From NCBI GenBank assembly GCA_023435985.1, contig JAEZKY010000327.1, positions 1-11,584 of the forward strand: 11,584 nucleotides of DNA, written 5' to 3'. Source of the DNA: Bacillota bacterium (GTDB lineage Bacteria; Bacillota; Clostridia; Clostridiales; Clostridiaceae). The first letter of the stretch is position 1. Each line of letters begins with the position of its first letter. The translations under genes and the position numbers were made by a program. Under the pieces are notes generated by a model. It was not told the DNA's origin, did not search any database, and saw only the letters and a list, made by a program, of their open reading frames with translations. Positions 1 through 6,643 of the stretch are shown piece by piece.

Positions 1-79
1 TTTAAAATATTAAGATAACCTCATAATTAAAAAATATATGAACAGTTTTAATCAAAAAAACGCTTTTATATATTTTTTA

Positions 80-119
80 GCCTTTTAGGCGTAGTGCAAG
101 CCACCCGTTTTACGGGTGG
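80..119. repeat. Tandem hairpins resembling an IS200/IS605-type element end
   Basis: Two perfect small hairpins lie next to each other: GCCT-TTT-AGGC (80-90) and CCACCCG-TTTTA-CGGGTGG (101-119, 7 bp, GC-rich). They stand out strongly from the AT-rich surroundings. No T run follows, so this is not an ordinary intrinsic terminator. Subterminal hairpins of this shape, followed by a GGTnnTnnAC-like tail (here GGTACTGAC), are familiar at the right ends of IS200/IS605 elements and in their tnpB-associated RNAs. No TnpA or TnpB coding sequence is visible in the 80 bases to the left, so this would be a remnant, a solo end, or the edge of an element lying outside the window. The assignment is inference from shape and memory of the family. 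Confidence 0.4.
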
Positions 120-259
120 TACTGACTATACATGGTATGTCATATGGCATGATTGGTATCTCATTCCAAAGCCATTGAGAACTAGTTATTTTATTTATAT
201 AATCAAATTGTAAGCTTACTAAAATTTTGAAATTAATGGAGATGAAGGAGTGAAAATAT

Positions 260-331
260 TTGAAACTAACAATAAATCAAAGCCTTGATATTAAAGAAAA
301 TGAGATTATTGTAAACTGCTCAATACTATAA
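260..331 (+). pseudogene. 5' fragment of a LytTR-like regulator gene
   Basis: A good ribosome-binding site (AAGGAG, 245-250) precedes a TTG start at 260 with 9 nt spacing. The frame encodes 23 residues (LKLTINQSLDIKENEIIVNC, then SIL) before a TAA at 329-331. The segment resembles the conserved opening of short clostridial LytTR DNA-binding regulators, which usually begin MK-x-T-I and reach an EIIINC-like motif near residue 20. A complete protein of this type would be about 145-150 residues, so more than 80% is missing. The reading frame ends exactly where a different, out-of-frame coding fragment begins, which suggests a deletion. The family assignment comes from recalled family features and no alignment was run. 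A functional 23-residue peptide is possible but less likely. Confidence 0.4.
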
Positions 332-441
332 CATTTATTATTATCTGTAGTTTAATTCATTACCATTTTTATAAATTAGATAGAGAAGAAGCTGAAAGTA
401 TAAATAGAGAGCTTGAAAAACGTGATAAAAATAAAGAATGA
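310..441 (+). pseudogene. 3' fragment of a GPH-family sugar:cation symporter-like gene
   Basis: This frame opens after a TGA at 301-303 and ends with TGA at 439-441. It has no usable ATG, GTG or TTG start with a ribosome-binding site. The peptide contains a hydrophobic stretch (TITFIIICSLIHYHF), then YKLDREEAESINRELEKRDK and a short basic end. A last membrane helix followed by [Y/F]-x-L-D-x-x-x-x-x-x-I-x-x-E-L-x-x-R is the typical C-terminus of glycoside-pentoside-hexuronide (MelB/XylP-like) transporters, whose full length is about 450-480 residues. Only about the last 40 residues survive. The fragment overlaps the end of the LytTR-like scrap in another frame, so the two probably became joined by a deletion that removed the 3' part of one gene and the 5' part of another. 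The left boundary is approximate. Confidence 0.35.
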
Positions 442-559
442 AGACTATTAGATAACTCAATTATTGACAGAAATGATTCCCAGCATTACAATAAAAATAT
501 TGTAAGGCAGATTCATTTAATAATGAAGCGAAGTAATAAGAAGTTTTCGCCTTTGTTTT

Positions 560-586
560 GTCTCTTATATTAATAAGAGACTTTTT
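560..586 (+). terminator. Rho-independent terminator
   Basis: A perfect 9-bp stem (GTCTCTTAT at 560-568 with ATAAGAGAC at 573-581) and a 4-nt loop are followed at once by TTTTT (582-586). The T run makes it directional for the + strand. It would have ended transcription of the degraded genes at 260-441 and now insulates argS from read-through. Confidence 0.8.
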
Positions 587-653
587 AAATTTCTAATAAA
601 TTGTAGGGTTTTGAAGCTTGACAGGCTCATTAATCTAGAATTTAAATATTGCA

Positions 654-682
654 CTGAAGCTACGTGCATTTTGGTATAGAAT
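654..682 (+). promoter_or_regulatory. Candidate sigma-A promoter of argS
   Basis: TAGAAT (677-682) is a 5/6 match to the -10 consensus and sits in TTGGTATAGAAT, which also offers a TG-n extended -10 if TATAGA (675-680) is used instead. The hexamer 17 bp upstream (CTGAAG, 654-659) is a poor -35. A better -35 word, TTGACA, exists at 618-623 but is too far from this -10; it could pair only with the weak TTAAAT at 642-647 (18-bp spacer). Transcription would begin near 689-690, inside the inverted repeat at 684-711. Confidence 0.4.
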
Positions 683-683
683 A

Positions 684-711
684 AAATAACGAATTATTGT
701 GATCGTTATTT
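684..711. repeat. Inverted repeat at the predicted argS transcription start
   Basis: AAATAACGA (684-692) and TCGTTATTT (703-711) form a perfect 9-bp inverted repeat with a 10-nt centre. It lies between the candidate -10 box and the ribosome-binding site (739-744). It could be a repressor operator or a 5' stem in the leader RNA. It is not a clear ARG box, and the leader is much too short for a T-box. Confidence 0.5.
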
Positions 712-749
712 ATTATGTATTTTAACATCAATAACATTAGGAGGTTTCA

Positions 750-2513
750 ATGAAAAATTTAGTTATTCAATTAACGGAATTAGTTCAATCAAAATTTGAA
801 AGTTTAGGGTATGATAAGGAATATGGGAGAGTAGAGATATCAAATAGACCTGATTTATGTCAGTATCAATGTAATGGAGCATTAAAAGCAGCGAAGATTT
901 ATAAAAAGGCACCTATAGCAATAGCAAATGAGGTGGCTGAAATTTTAAAACAGGAAGAAATTTTTGGCGATGTTACAGCAGTCACTCCAGGTTTTATTAA
1001 TATAAATATAAAGGATAGCTTCTTAACTAAGTACATAAATGAAATTTATAAGGATGAAAAGTTTGGATGTACAGCTTCGGAAAATCCTATGAGTATAGTA
1101 GTTGATTATGGCGGAGCTAATATTGCTAAGCCGTTGCATGTTGGACATTTACGTTCAGCTATTATTGGTGAATCAATAAAAAGAATTGGTAGATTTTTAG
1201 GTCATACAGTAACTGGAGATGTTCACTTAGGAGACTGGGGGCTTCAAATAGGTATGGTTATTACAGAAGTTCAAAGAAGAAAACCAAACCTTGAATATTT
1301 TGATGAAAGTTTTACTGGTGAATATCCTACAGAGGCACCATTTACTATTGATGAACTTGAAGATATATATCCAGCTGCAAGCAAGTTAGCTAAAAGTGAT
1401 GAGGAAGCTATGGCAATTGCTAAGAAGGCTACAGCAGAGCTTCAAGAAGGAAGAAGAGGCTATATTGCTCTTTGGAAGCACATAATAAATGTTTCGGTTT
1501 CTGATTTAAAGAAAAATTATGCTGCTCTTAATGTTGAGTTTGATTTATGGAAGGGTGAAAGTGATGCGAACCCTTATATAAATGATATGGTTAAATATTT
1601 TAAAGATAATAATTATACTCATGTAAGTGAAGGGGCTCTTGTTATAGATGTTGAGGAGGAAACTGATAAGAAACCAATGCCGCCAATTATAATACAAAAA
1701 TCAGATGGTGCAGCGCTTTATGGGACTACTGATTTAGCTACTATAATTGAAAGAGTTAAGGATTACAATCCAAATGAAATAATATATGTAGTTGATAAGC
1801 GTCAAGGCCTTCATTTTGAGCAGGTATTTAGATGCGCAAGAAAGACTAAATTAGTTTCAGATGATATGAAATTTGAGTTTGTAGGGTTTGGAACTATGAA
1901 TGGTAAAGATGGAAAGCCATTTAAAACAAGAGAAGGTGGAGTTATGAGACTTCAAGACCTTATCTCTATAATTAAAGGTAATGTAAAAGAAAGAGTTAAC
2001 AATAATGATAAGATATCAGCTGAAGAAGGCGATGAAATAGCAAGAATAGTTGGATTAGCTGCATTAAAGTATGGAGATTTATCAAATATACCTACAAAGG
2101 ATTATATATTTGATATTGATAAATTTTCTTCATTTGAAGGAAATACAGGTCCGTATATTTTATACACTGCAGTTAGAATTAAATCCATTCTTAATAAAGC
2201 AAAGGAAGAGCTTAAAGATTTTGCAGGCGATATAAAAATGCCAGCTACCAGCGTTGAAAGAGATCTAATGCTTGCATTTATAAGATTTAACGATGTTGTT
2301 GAAGGCGCATTTAGAGATAAAGCACCTAATAGGTTATGTGAATTTATTTATGAAGTTTCAAATTTATTCAATAGATTTTATAATGAGAACAGAATATTAA
2401 GTGAAGCGGATAAGGAAAAGAAGATTTCTTGGTTAAATTTATTATCTTTAACTGTTAATATTTTAGAAACTGCACTAGATCTATTAGGGATGGAAGTACC
2501 AGAAAAAATGTAA
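750..2513 (+). CDS. argS: Arginyl-tRNA synthetase
   Basis: Cytoplasmic class I aminoacyl-tRNA synthetase that charges tRNA-Arg with arginine using ATP. The 587-residue length is normal for the family. Visible parts in order: an N-terminal Add-1 domain for tRNA elbow recognition (about 1-110); the Rossmann catalytic domain with the HIGH signature present as HVGH (130-133, within KPLHVGHLRSAIIG); the conserved LGDWG-x-QIGM segment (160-168); a degenerate KMSK loop, FKTREGG (391-397), as is usual in many ArgRS; and the C-terminal helical anticodon-binding domain ending in the canonical E-x-x-GM-x-x-PEKM. The start is fixed by an AGGAGG at 739-744, 5 nt upstream of the ATG. It is monocistronic, with its own terminator just downstream. 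No T-box antiterminator (AGGGTGGNACCGCG) is present in the leader, so control by tRNA-Arg charging through that route is not seen. Confidence 0.97.
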   Translation: MKNLVIQLTELVQSKFESLGYDKEYGRVEISNRPDLCQYQCNGALKAAKIYKKAPIAIANEVAEILKQEEIFGDVTAVTPGFININIKDSFLTKYINEIYKDEKFGCTASENPMSIVVDYGGANIAKPLHVGHLRSAIIGESIKRIGRFLGHTVTGDVHLGDWGLQIGMVITEVQRRKPNLEYFDESFTGEYPTEAPFTIDELEDIYPAASKLAKSDEEAMAIAKKATAELQEGRRGYIALWKHIINVSVSDLKKNYAALNVEFDLWKGESDANPYINDMVKYFKDNNYTHVSEGALVIDVEEETDKKPMPPIIIQKSDGAALYGTTDLATIIERVKDYNPNEIIYVVDKRQGLHFEQVFRCARKTKLVSDDMKFEFVGFGTMNGKDGKPFKTREGGVMRLQDLISIIKGNVKERVNNNDKISAEEGDEIARIVGLAALKYGDLSNIPTKDYIFDIDKFSSFEGNTGPYILYTAVRIKSILNKAKEELKDFAGDIKMPATSVERDLMLAFIRFNDVVEGAFRDKAPNRLCEFIYEVSNLFNRFYNENRILSEADKEKKISWLNLLSLTVNILETALDLLGMEVPEKM

Positions 2514-2556
2514 TGTTTTAAGTAATTTGTAAAGAATATTCTATGGAATAGTTTTT

Positions 2557-2595
2557 CCTCCATATTATTAATGAAATAATGTGGAGGATTTTTTA
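2557..2595 (+). terminator. Rho-independent terminator of argS
   Basis: A 13-bp stem (CCTCCATATTATT 2557-2569 with AATAATGTGGAGG 2575-2587, including one G-U pair) and a 5-nt loop are followed by ATTTTTTAG. It lies 44 nt after the argS stop and works only in the + direction, because the opposite flank would be A-rich in RNA. Confidence 0.9.
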
Positions 2596-2734
2596 GAATA
2601 TTGAAAATGTATTAACATATTAAAATAAAATATTAAAGAATATAGCAAAGCTAGTCGAAAAATTAATGAGATTTATTTAGGTATTTCATAGTTTTAATAA
2701 TTACATGAATTTGGAATAGAATTGAGGAATATTA

Positions 2735-4504
2735 ATGTTCAAATTAACAAAAGAAAAAATTAATTTATTATTAAATGAAAATAAATTAAGGAGTGAAAGT
2801 ATTAAAATTTGTTTAGTTTACTTAATGTGCGGATTTGCTTGGATCTATTTTTCGGAGAAAATTACATATTTGTTCTTTAGAAGTGAAGATAACTTATTAA
2901 TAGCAAATATGTATAAAGGATTTGTATTTATAATAGTAACTTCATGTATTCTTTATCTTTTGATGAAAAAGTTTTGGAAAATAATTTTTTTAAGAGAAAA
3001 GGAACTTAAGGATAATAATATAACTCTTGAAGCTTACGTAGAAAAATTAGCAGCCAGCAAAGAAAAGTTAAGAATTCAATATAAGAAGATATGTAAAGAT
3101 GAACAACGACTTATTAAAAGCGAGGAAAAAAATAGGGCAATTATTAAAGCAATGCCTGATACACTATTTATCATTAATTTTGAAGGTATTCTTATGGATT
3201 ACGAAGTGAATGAAGAAAATATATTACTGAATGATAAAGAAGAGTTTATTGGAAAGACAATAGCTGAAATTATGCCTAGGGAAGTTGCAGAAATTGCTTA
3301 TAAAAATTTAGAATTAGTCATCGAGAGCGGTAATTTATGCAGTTTTGAATGTAAATTGATAAATGAAAATATAGTAAAATATTATGAATGCCGAATGGTT
3401 ATTAAAGGGGAAAATGAAGTCCTGGCAATAGTTAGAAATATTACTAGAAGTAAGGAATTAGAAAAAAGCTTAGAGTATTTAAGCTACAATGACCAGCTTA
3501 CAGGAGTAAAGAGCAGAAGGTTTTATGAGGAAGAACTAAAGCGATTAGATGTAAAGGAAAATCTACCTTTAACTATTGTTTTGGGTGATGCAAATGGATT
3601 AAAGTTAATTAACGATTCTTTTGGACATATAGCTGGAGATGAACTTATACATAAAATTGCAGAAATTATAGAAAAAGAATGTAGAGCTGAAGATGTTGTT
3701 GCTAGATTAGGCGGTGATGAATTTGTTATTTTGTTACCTAATACAGATGCAGATGAAACAGAGAAAATCATTAAAAATATTAATAAATCAGCATTGAAGG
3801 AAAAAGTACAGAATTTAGATGTGTCTATATCTTTTGGTTATGAGACTAAGAGATATGAGGAAGAAGATATTCAAGACATATTCAGGAAAGCAGAAAATTA
3901 TATGTATAAGAGAAAGCTTTTTGAAAGTTCATGCACTAGAGGAAAGACAATAGAAACAATTATTAATACTCTTAATGAAAAAAATAAAAGAGAAGAGCAG
4001 CACTCAGTTAGAGTTTCAGAACTATGTAGAAAGATGGGAGAAGTTCTTGAATTGCCTGAAAGAAAGATTCATGAGCTTAAGACAGCAGGGTTGCTTCATG
4101 ACATAGGAAAGATAGCTATAGAAGAAAGTATACTTAATAAAACTGGTAAACTCGACAATGAAGAATTTAAAGAAATTAAAAGGCATCCAGAAATAGGTTA
4201 TAGAATATTGAGTACAGTAAATGAATTATCAGAAATAGCAGAATATGTGCTTTTACATCATGAAAAATGGAATGGAGAAGGATATCCAAAAAAATTAAAA
4301 GGAGAAGATATACCACTTGAATCAAGGATAATAGCTATAGCGGATGTATATGATGCTATTATTAGTGATAGAAGCTATCGTAAGGCACTATCAAAAGAAT
4401 TTGCAATAGAAGAAATAAAAAGAAATGCTGATATTCAATTTGATCCTCGTTTAGTAAATGTATTTATAGATAAAGTGTTGGTTCCAGTAGGAATAATACA
4501 ATAA
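2735..4504 (+). CDS. Membrane PAS-GGDEF-HD-GYP cyclic di-GMP protein
   Basis: A 589-residue membrane-anchored sensor protein with both c-di-GMP synthesis and breakdown domains. Two N-terminal membrane helices (about 22-48 and 58-80) form a short two-helix module common in PAS-GGDEF proteins. A charged, probably coiled-coil linker (about 86-132) leads to a PAS-like domain (about 133-240). The GGDEF domain (about 245-400) keeps the intact GGDEF signature (326-330) and an RxxD inhibitory I-site (R317-D320) exactly five residues before it, so diguanylate cyclase activity with product inhibition is expected. The HD-GYP domain (about 408-585) keeps H423, the HD pair H455-D456, H484, the HHE at 508-510, GEGYP (514-518) and D537, all needed for a metal-dependent phosphodiesterase. 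GAGGA (2724-2728) lies 6 nt before the ATG. The gene is monocistronic between two terminators. The PAS ligand and the direction of net activity are unknown. Confidence 0.93.
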   Translation: MFKLTKEKINLLLNENKLRSESIKICLVYLMCGFAWIYFSEKITYLFFRSEDNLLIANMYKGFVFIIVTSCILYLLMKKFWKIIFLREKELKDNNITLEAYVEKLAASKEKLRIQYKKICKDEQRLIKSEEKNRAIIKAMPDTLFIINFEGILMDYEVNEENILLNDKEEFIGKTIAEIMPREVAEIAYKNLELVIESGNLCSFECKLINENIVKYYECRMVIKGENEVLAIVRNITRSKELEKSLEYLSYNDQLTGVKSRRFYEEELKRLDVKENLPLTIVLGDANGLKLINDSFGHIAGDELIHKIAEIIEKECRAEDVVARLGGDEFVILLPNTDADETEKIIKNINKSALKEKVQNLDVSISFGYETKRYEEEDIQDIFRKAENYMYKRKLFESSCTRGKTIETIINTLNEKNKREEQHSVRVSELCRKMGEVLELPERKIHELKTAGLLHDIGKIAIEESILNKTGKLDNEEFKEIKRHPEIGYRILSTVNELSEIAEYVLLHHEKWNGEGYPKKLKGEDIPLESRIIAIADVYDAIISDRSYRKALSKEFAIEEIKRNADIQFDPRLVNVFIDKVLVPVGIIQ

Positions 4505-4577
4505 ATAATCTAAAATTTTATGTTATGTATTTAATAGTGTTAAGAAGTTTTCCTTGTAAAATTTGAAATAGGTTTGC

Positions 4578-4636
4578 GCCCATTATTCACGTTTCTCAAG
4601 TTAGTATTTGAGTGTGAATGAATGGGCACAATTTTT
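4578..4636 (+). terminator. Long terminator hairpin between convergent genes
   Basis: GCCCATT (4578-4584) pairs with AATGGGC (4621-4627). The stem continues as ATTCAC (4585-4590) with GTGAAT (4614-4619) across one bulged G, and an inner CTCAA/TTGAG pair (4595-4599 and 4608-4612) extends the rod. A T run (4632-4636) follows on the + strand, so it ends the c-di-GMP gene. It also lies 20 nt beyond the ftsH-like stop codon. In that direction the flank is not T-rich, so it may act there only as an mRNA 3' stem. Confidence 0.75.
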
Positions 4637-4647
4637 AATAGTAATTA

Positions 4648-6387
4648 TCACATAGCTAATTTTTTTAGTTCATCCTCATATAAGGTTTCTTTTTCTAATA
4701 GTTTTAAAGCTATACTTTCAAGAGAAGCTATGTTTTCTTTTAGAAGATTTAAGGTTTCTTCATATAATTCATTAACAAGGTTTTTACATTCTTCAATAAC
4801 AGGGTTCCCATAGCTGCTATACAAAGATCCAACGCTTGAAAGTTTTATGAGACCTAAGGTCTCTCCCATGCCGTATTCGGTAACCATTTTTAATGCAATA
4901 TCAGTAGACTGAGAAATATCACCATATGCGCCGGTAGAAATCTTATCTTTTCCAAAAATAATTTCTTCAGCAGCTCTTCCTCCAAGAGAGACTTTAATCT
5001 TATTCTTTAAATAATCAATTCTATGGTAACTGCGATCTTCAGGAATAGTTAATGTATAGCCGCCAGCACCTTTAGTGGTTGGTATAATTGTTATTTTTGA
5101 AACTTTGTCCTGAGGGAGCAGCAGCATATTAACTAATCCGTGCCCAGCTTCATGATATGATGTTAGAAGCTTGTCCTCTTCTTTAAGATACCCTCTTTCT
5201 TTTTTCTCATGACCAGCCAAGGTTACTGAATAAGCAGCTTCCATATGATAAGAAGTAATAGAAGTGCTATTATCTTTTGCTGCTAAAATAGCACTTTCAT
5301 TTACTAGACTTTCTAATTTTGCACCAGAAAAATACGCGGTTTTTTTAGCGAGTTCTTTTATATTAATATTCTCATGAGGTTTATTCTTTAAATGTAGAGA
5401 TAAAATCTTTTCTCTAGCATTAACGTCTGGAAGGGATACTTCTATATGCCTATCAAATCTTCCGGGTCTTAAAAGTGCGTTATCTAGCATATCTAATCTA
5501 TTTGTAGCTGCAATTACTACTATGCCTTCGTCTTGTCCAAAACCAGACATCTCTGTTAAAAGAGCATTTAGAGTTTGATCTTTTTCATCATTTCCAGAAC
5601 CATTTTTACCATTACTTCTTGCTTTACCTATAGCATCAATCTCATCGATAAATATTACTGCTTTTCCATGAGATTTTGCTTTTTTAAATAGATTTCTTAC
5701 TCTTGCGGCTCCTACACCAACGTATACTTGAACAAAGTCAGAACCACTAAGAGCATAGAATGGTACACCAGCTTCACCAGCAACAGCCTTTGCAAGTAAG
5801 GTCTTACCTGTGCCAGGGTCGCCATAGAGAATTACTCCTTTAGGCATCCTTGCACCGTATTTTTGATATTTTTCGGGATTCTTAAGGAAATCCACAATAT
5901 CCATTAGACTTTCTTTTGCTTCCTCATTACCAGCAACTGCATCAAAATTCGAAGCAGTTTTTTTATCTTTGCTAAAATCTTGCATATCCATAGCTGTTAT
6001 TGAGGAGGTGCCGCCTCTAAGTTTTTGAGCGGCTATAACCACTATTGCAAAAATTGATATCATCAAAATACCAGTAGGTATAGATTTAGTAAGAGGGGGA
6101 GTGGTTTGGTCTTTAACTTCTACTCCGTCAAGCAGTAATTTCTCTTTTAATGTATCTGTATTGGGATTATCTGTATAATATTTATCGCCATTATTTAAGA
6201 CTATAGTCATTTTAGGAGACGTGTCCAATATGACTGTAGATATATTTTTTGAATTTAGATCTTCTGTAAATATAGAATAACTTTTAGTAACTACATTAGT
6301 GTTAAAAGTTGCAATTATCAGAAATATAAGTGATAGTAATGCAGTAATTATAGGAATTACAATGTAATATTTCTTTATTTTATTCAT
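4648..6387 (-). CDS. FtsH-type membrane AAA+ zinc metalloprotease (second-copy type)
   Basis: ATP-driven membrane protease that extracts and degrades membrane and soluble proteins as a hexamer. Parts of the 579-residue protein: a membrane helix (about 8-28), an extracytoplasmic domain (29-103), a second helix (104-122), then the AAA+ module with Walker A GDPGTGKT (189-196), pore segment FVQVYVGVGA (218-227), Walker B VIFIDE (244-249) and the second-region-of-homology arginines in LLRPGRFDR (R307, R310). The protease domain has the zinc motif HEAGH (412-416) and the third ligand D490. All catalytic residues are present. Unusual points are D for the second residue of the normal GPPGTGKT and Y for F in the pore loop. 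The start is set by AGGAGG at 6394-6399; a longer frame reaches 6435 but begins upstream of the predicted transcript start. The gene stands alone and lacks the tilS-hpt neighbours usual for housekeeping ftsH, so it is probably a paralogue. I therefore leave the symbol blank. Confidence 0.9.
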   Translation of the reverse strand: MNKIKKYYIVIPIITALLSLIFLIIATFNTNVVTKSYSIFTEDLNSKNISTVILDTSPKMTIVLNNGDKYYTDNPNTDTLKEKLLLDGVEVKDQTTPPLTKSIPTGILMISIFAIVVIAAQKLRGGTSSITAMDMQDFSKDKKTASNFDAVAGNEEAKESLMDIVDFLKNPEKYQKYGARMPKGVILYGDPGTGKTLLAKAVAGEAGVPFYALSGSDFVQVYVGVGAARVRNLFKKAKSHGKAVIFIDEIDAIGKARSNGKNGSGNDEKDQTLNALLTEMSGFGQDEGIVVIAATNRLDMLDNALLRPGRFDRHIEVSLPDVNAREKILSLHLKNKPHENINIKELAKKTAYFSGAKLESLVNESAILAAKDNSTSITSYHMEAAYSVTLAGHEKKERGYLKEEDKLLTSYHEAGHGLVNMLLLPQDKVSKITIIPTTKGAGGYTLTIPEDRSYHRIDYLKNKIKVSLGGRAAEEIIFGKDKISTGAYGDISQSTDIALKMVTEYGMGETLGLIKLSSVGSLYSSYGNPVIEECKNLVNELYEETLNLLKENIASLESIALKLLEKETLYEDELKKLAM

Positions 6388-6393
6388 TAAATC

Positions 6394-6399
6394 CCTCCT
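6394..6399 (-). promoter_or_regulatory. Ribosome-binding site that fixes the ftsH-like start
   Basis: The minus strand reads AGGAGGGATTTAATG, giving a perfect AGGAGG with 6 nt spacing to the ATG at 6387. No comparable site precedes the upstream in-frame ATG at 6435. Confidence 0.88.
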
Positions 6400-6426
6400 A
6401 GTATCGTAAAAGATAACTTTATTCTG

Positions 6427-6454
6427 ATTATACATGATTAAATATATAAGTCTA
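6427..6454 (-). promoter_or_regulatory. Candidate promoter of the ftsH-like gene
   Basis: On the minus strand a perfect TATAAT (6432 down to 6427) lies 16 bp after TAGACT (6454 down to 6449), a 4/6 match to the -35 box. Transcription would begin near 6420, leaving a leader of about 33 nt before the ATG at 6387. This placement excludes the longer reading frame starting at 6435. Confidence 0.6.
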
Positions 6455-6493
6455 ATTTCTTTCTACGTTTTTACCAATGTAATTTTTGGAGGA

Positions 6494-6620
6494 TTAAGAA
6501 GTTAAATCTTTAGGCACATGAAAATAAAAAGCAAGTCCAAAGCTTTTGTGGATATTTTTTATCAGGTAAGAAGACAAATTGCCTTCATAGCTGGCTTATT
6601 AGGTCAATTTGACGCCGCAG
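6494..6620 (-). other. Structured non-coding block downstream of the LysR gene
   Basis: This segment between two minus-strand genes has no plausible gene. On the minus strand CAAATTG-A-CC (6611 to 6602) pairs with GGCAATTTG (6583 to 6575), giving a 9-bp stem with one bulged A and an 18-nt loop. Further on, AAAAGC (6547 to 6542) and GCTTTT (6532 to 6527) make a weak second hairpin followed by TTATTTT. Either could end the LysR transcript, but both are weak as terminators. A stop-bounded frame of about 33 codons with no start crosses the block on the minus strand and ends with TAA at 6496-6494. The block reads like an intergenic repeat unit, which I cannot confirm from one copy. Confidence 0.35.
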
Positions 6621-6643
6621 TATGATGGAAAATAGGTTAACTT

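Noticed and set aside
121..150. Palindrome-like run around CATGGTATGTCATATGGCATG
   Set aside because: The arms match only partly and the sequence has no evident role.
391..397. Degenerate KMSK loop in ArgRS as a sign of inactivity
   Set aside because: Many functional arginyl-tRNA synthetases lack a canonical KMSK, so this is normal for the family.
391..441. Independent small protein at the end of the scar region
   Set aside because: There is no start codon with a ribosome-binding site in the frame, and the peptide reads like the tail of a longer transporter.
618..623. TTGACA as the -35 box of argS
   Set aside because: The best -10 (677-682) is 53 bp away, and the only hexamer at proper distance (TTAAAT, 642-647) is weak. 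It is kept only as a remark in the promoter entry.
600..749. T-box riboswitch in the argS leader
   Set aside because: No AGGGTGG-type T-box sequence or specifier-loop structure is present, and the leader from the likely start is only about 60 nt long.
2378..2563. Minus-strand 61-codon frame over the 3' end of argS
   Set aside because: It is a shadow of argS running into the terminator hairpin, with no ribosome-binding site and low-complexity composition.
2653..2659. Possible Spo0A box (AGTCGAA) upstream of the c-di-GMP gene
   Set aside because: It differs from the TGTCGAA core at the first position, stands alone, and such 7-mers are frequent by chance.
3523..3771. Minus-strand 82-codon frame inside the GGDEF region
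   Set aside because: Serine-rich antisense shadow of a clearly conserved domain.
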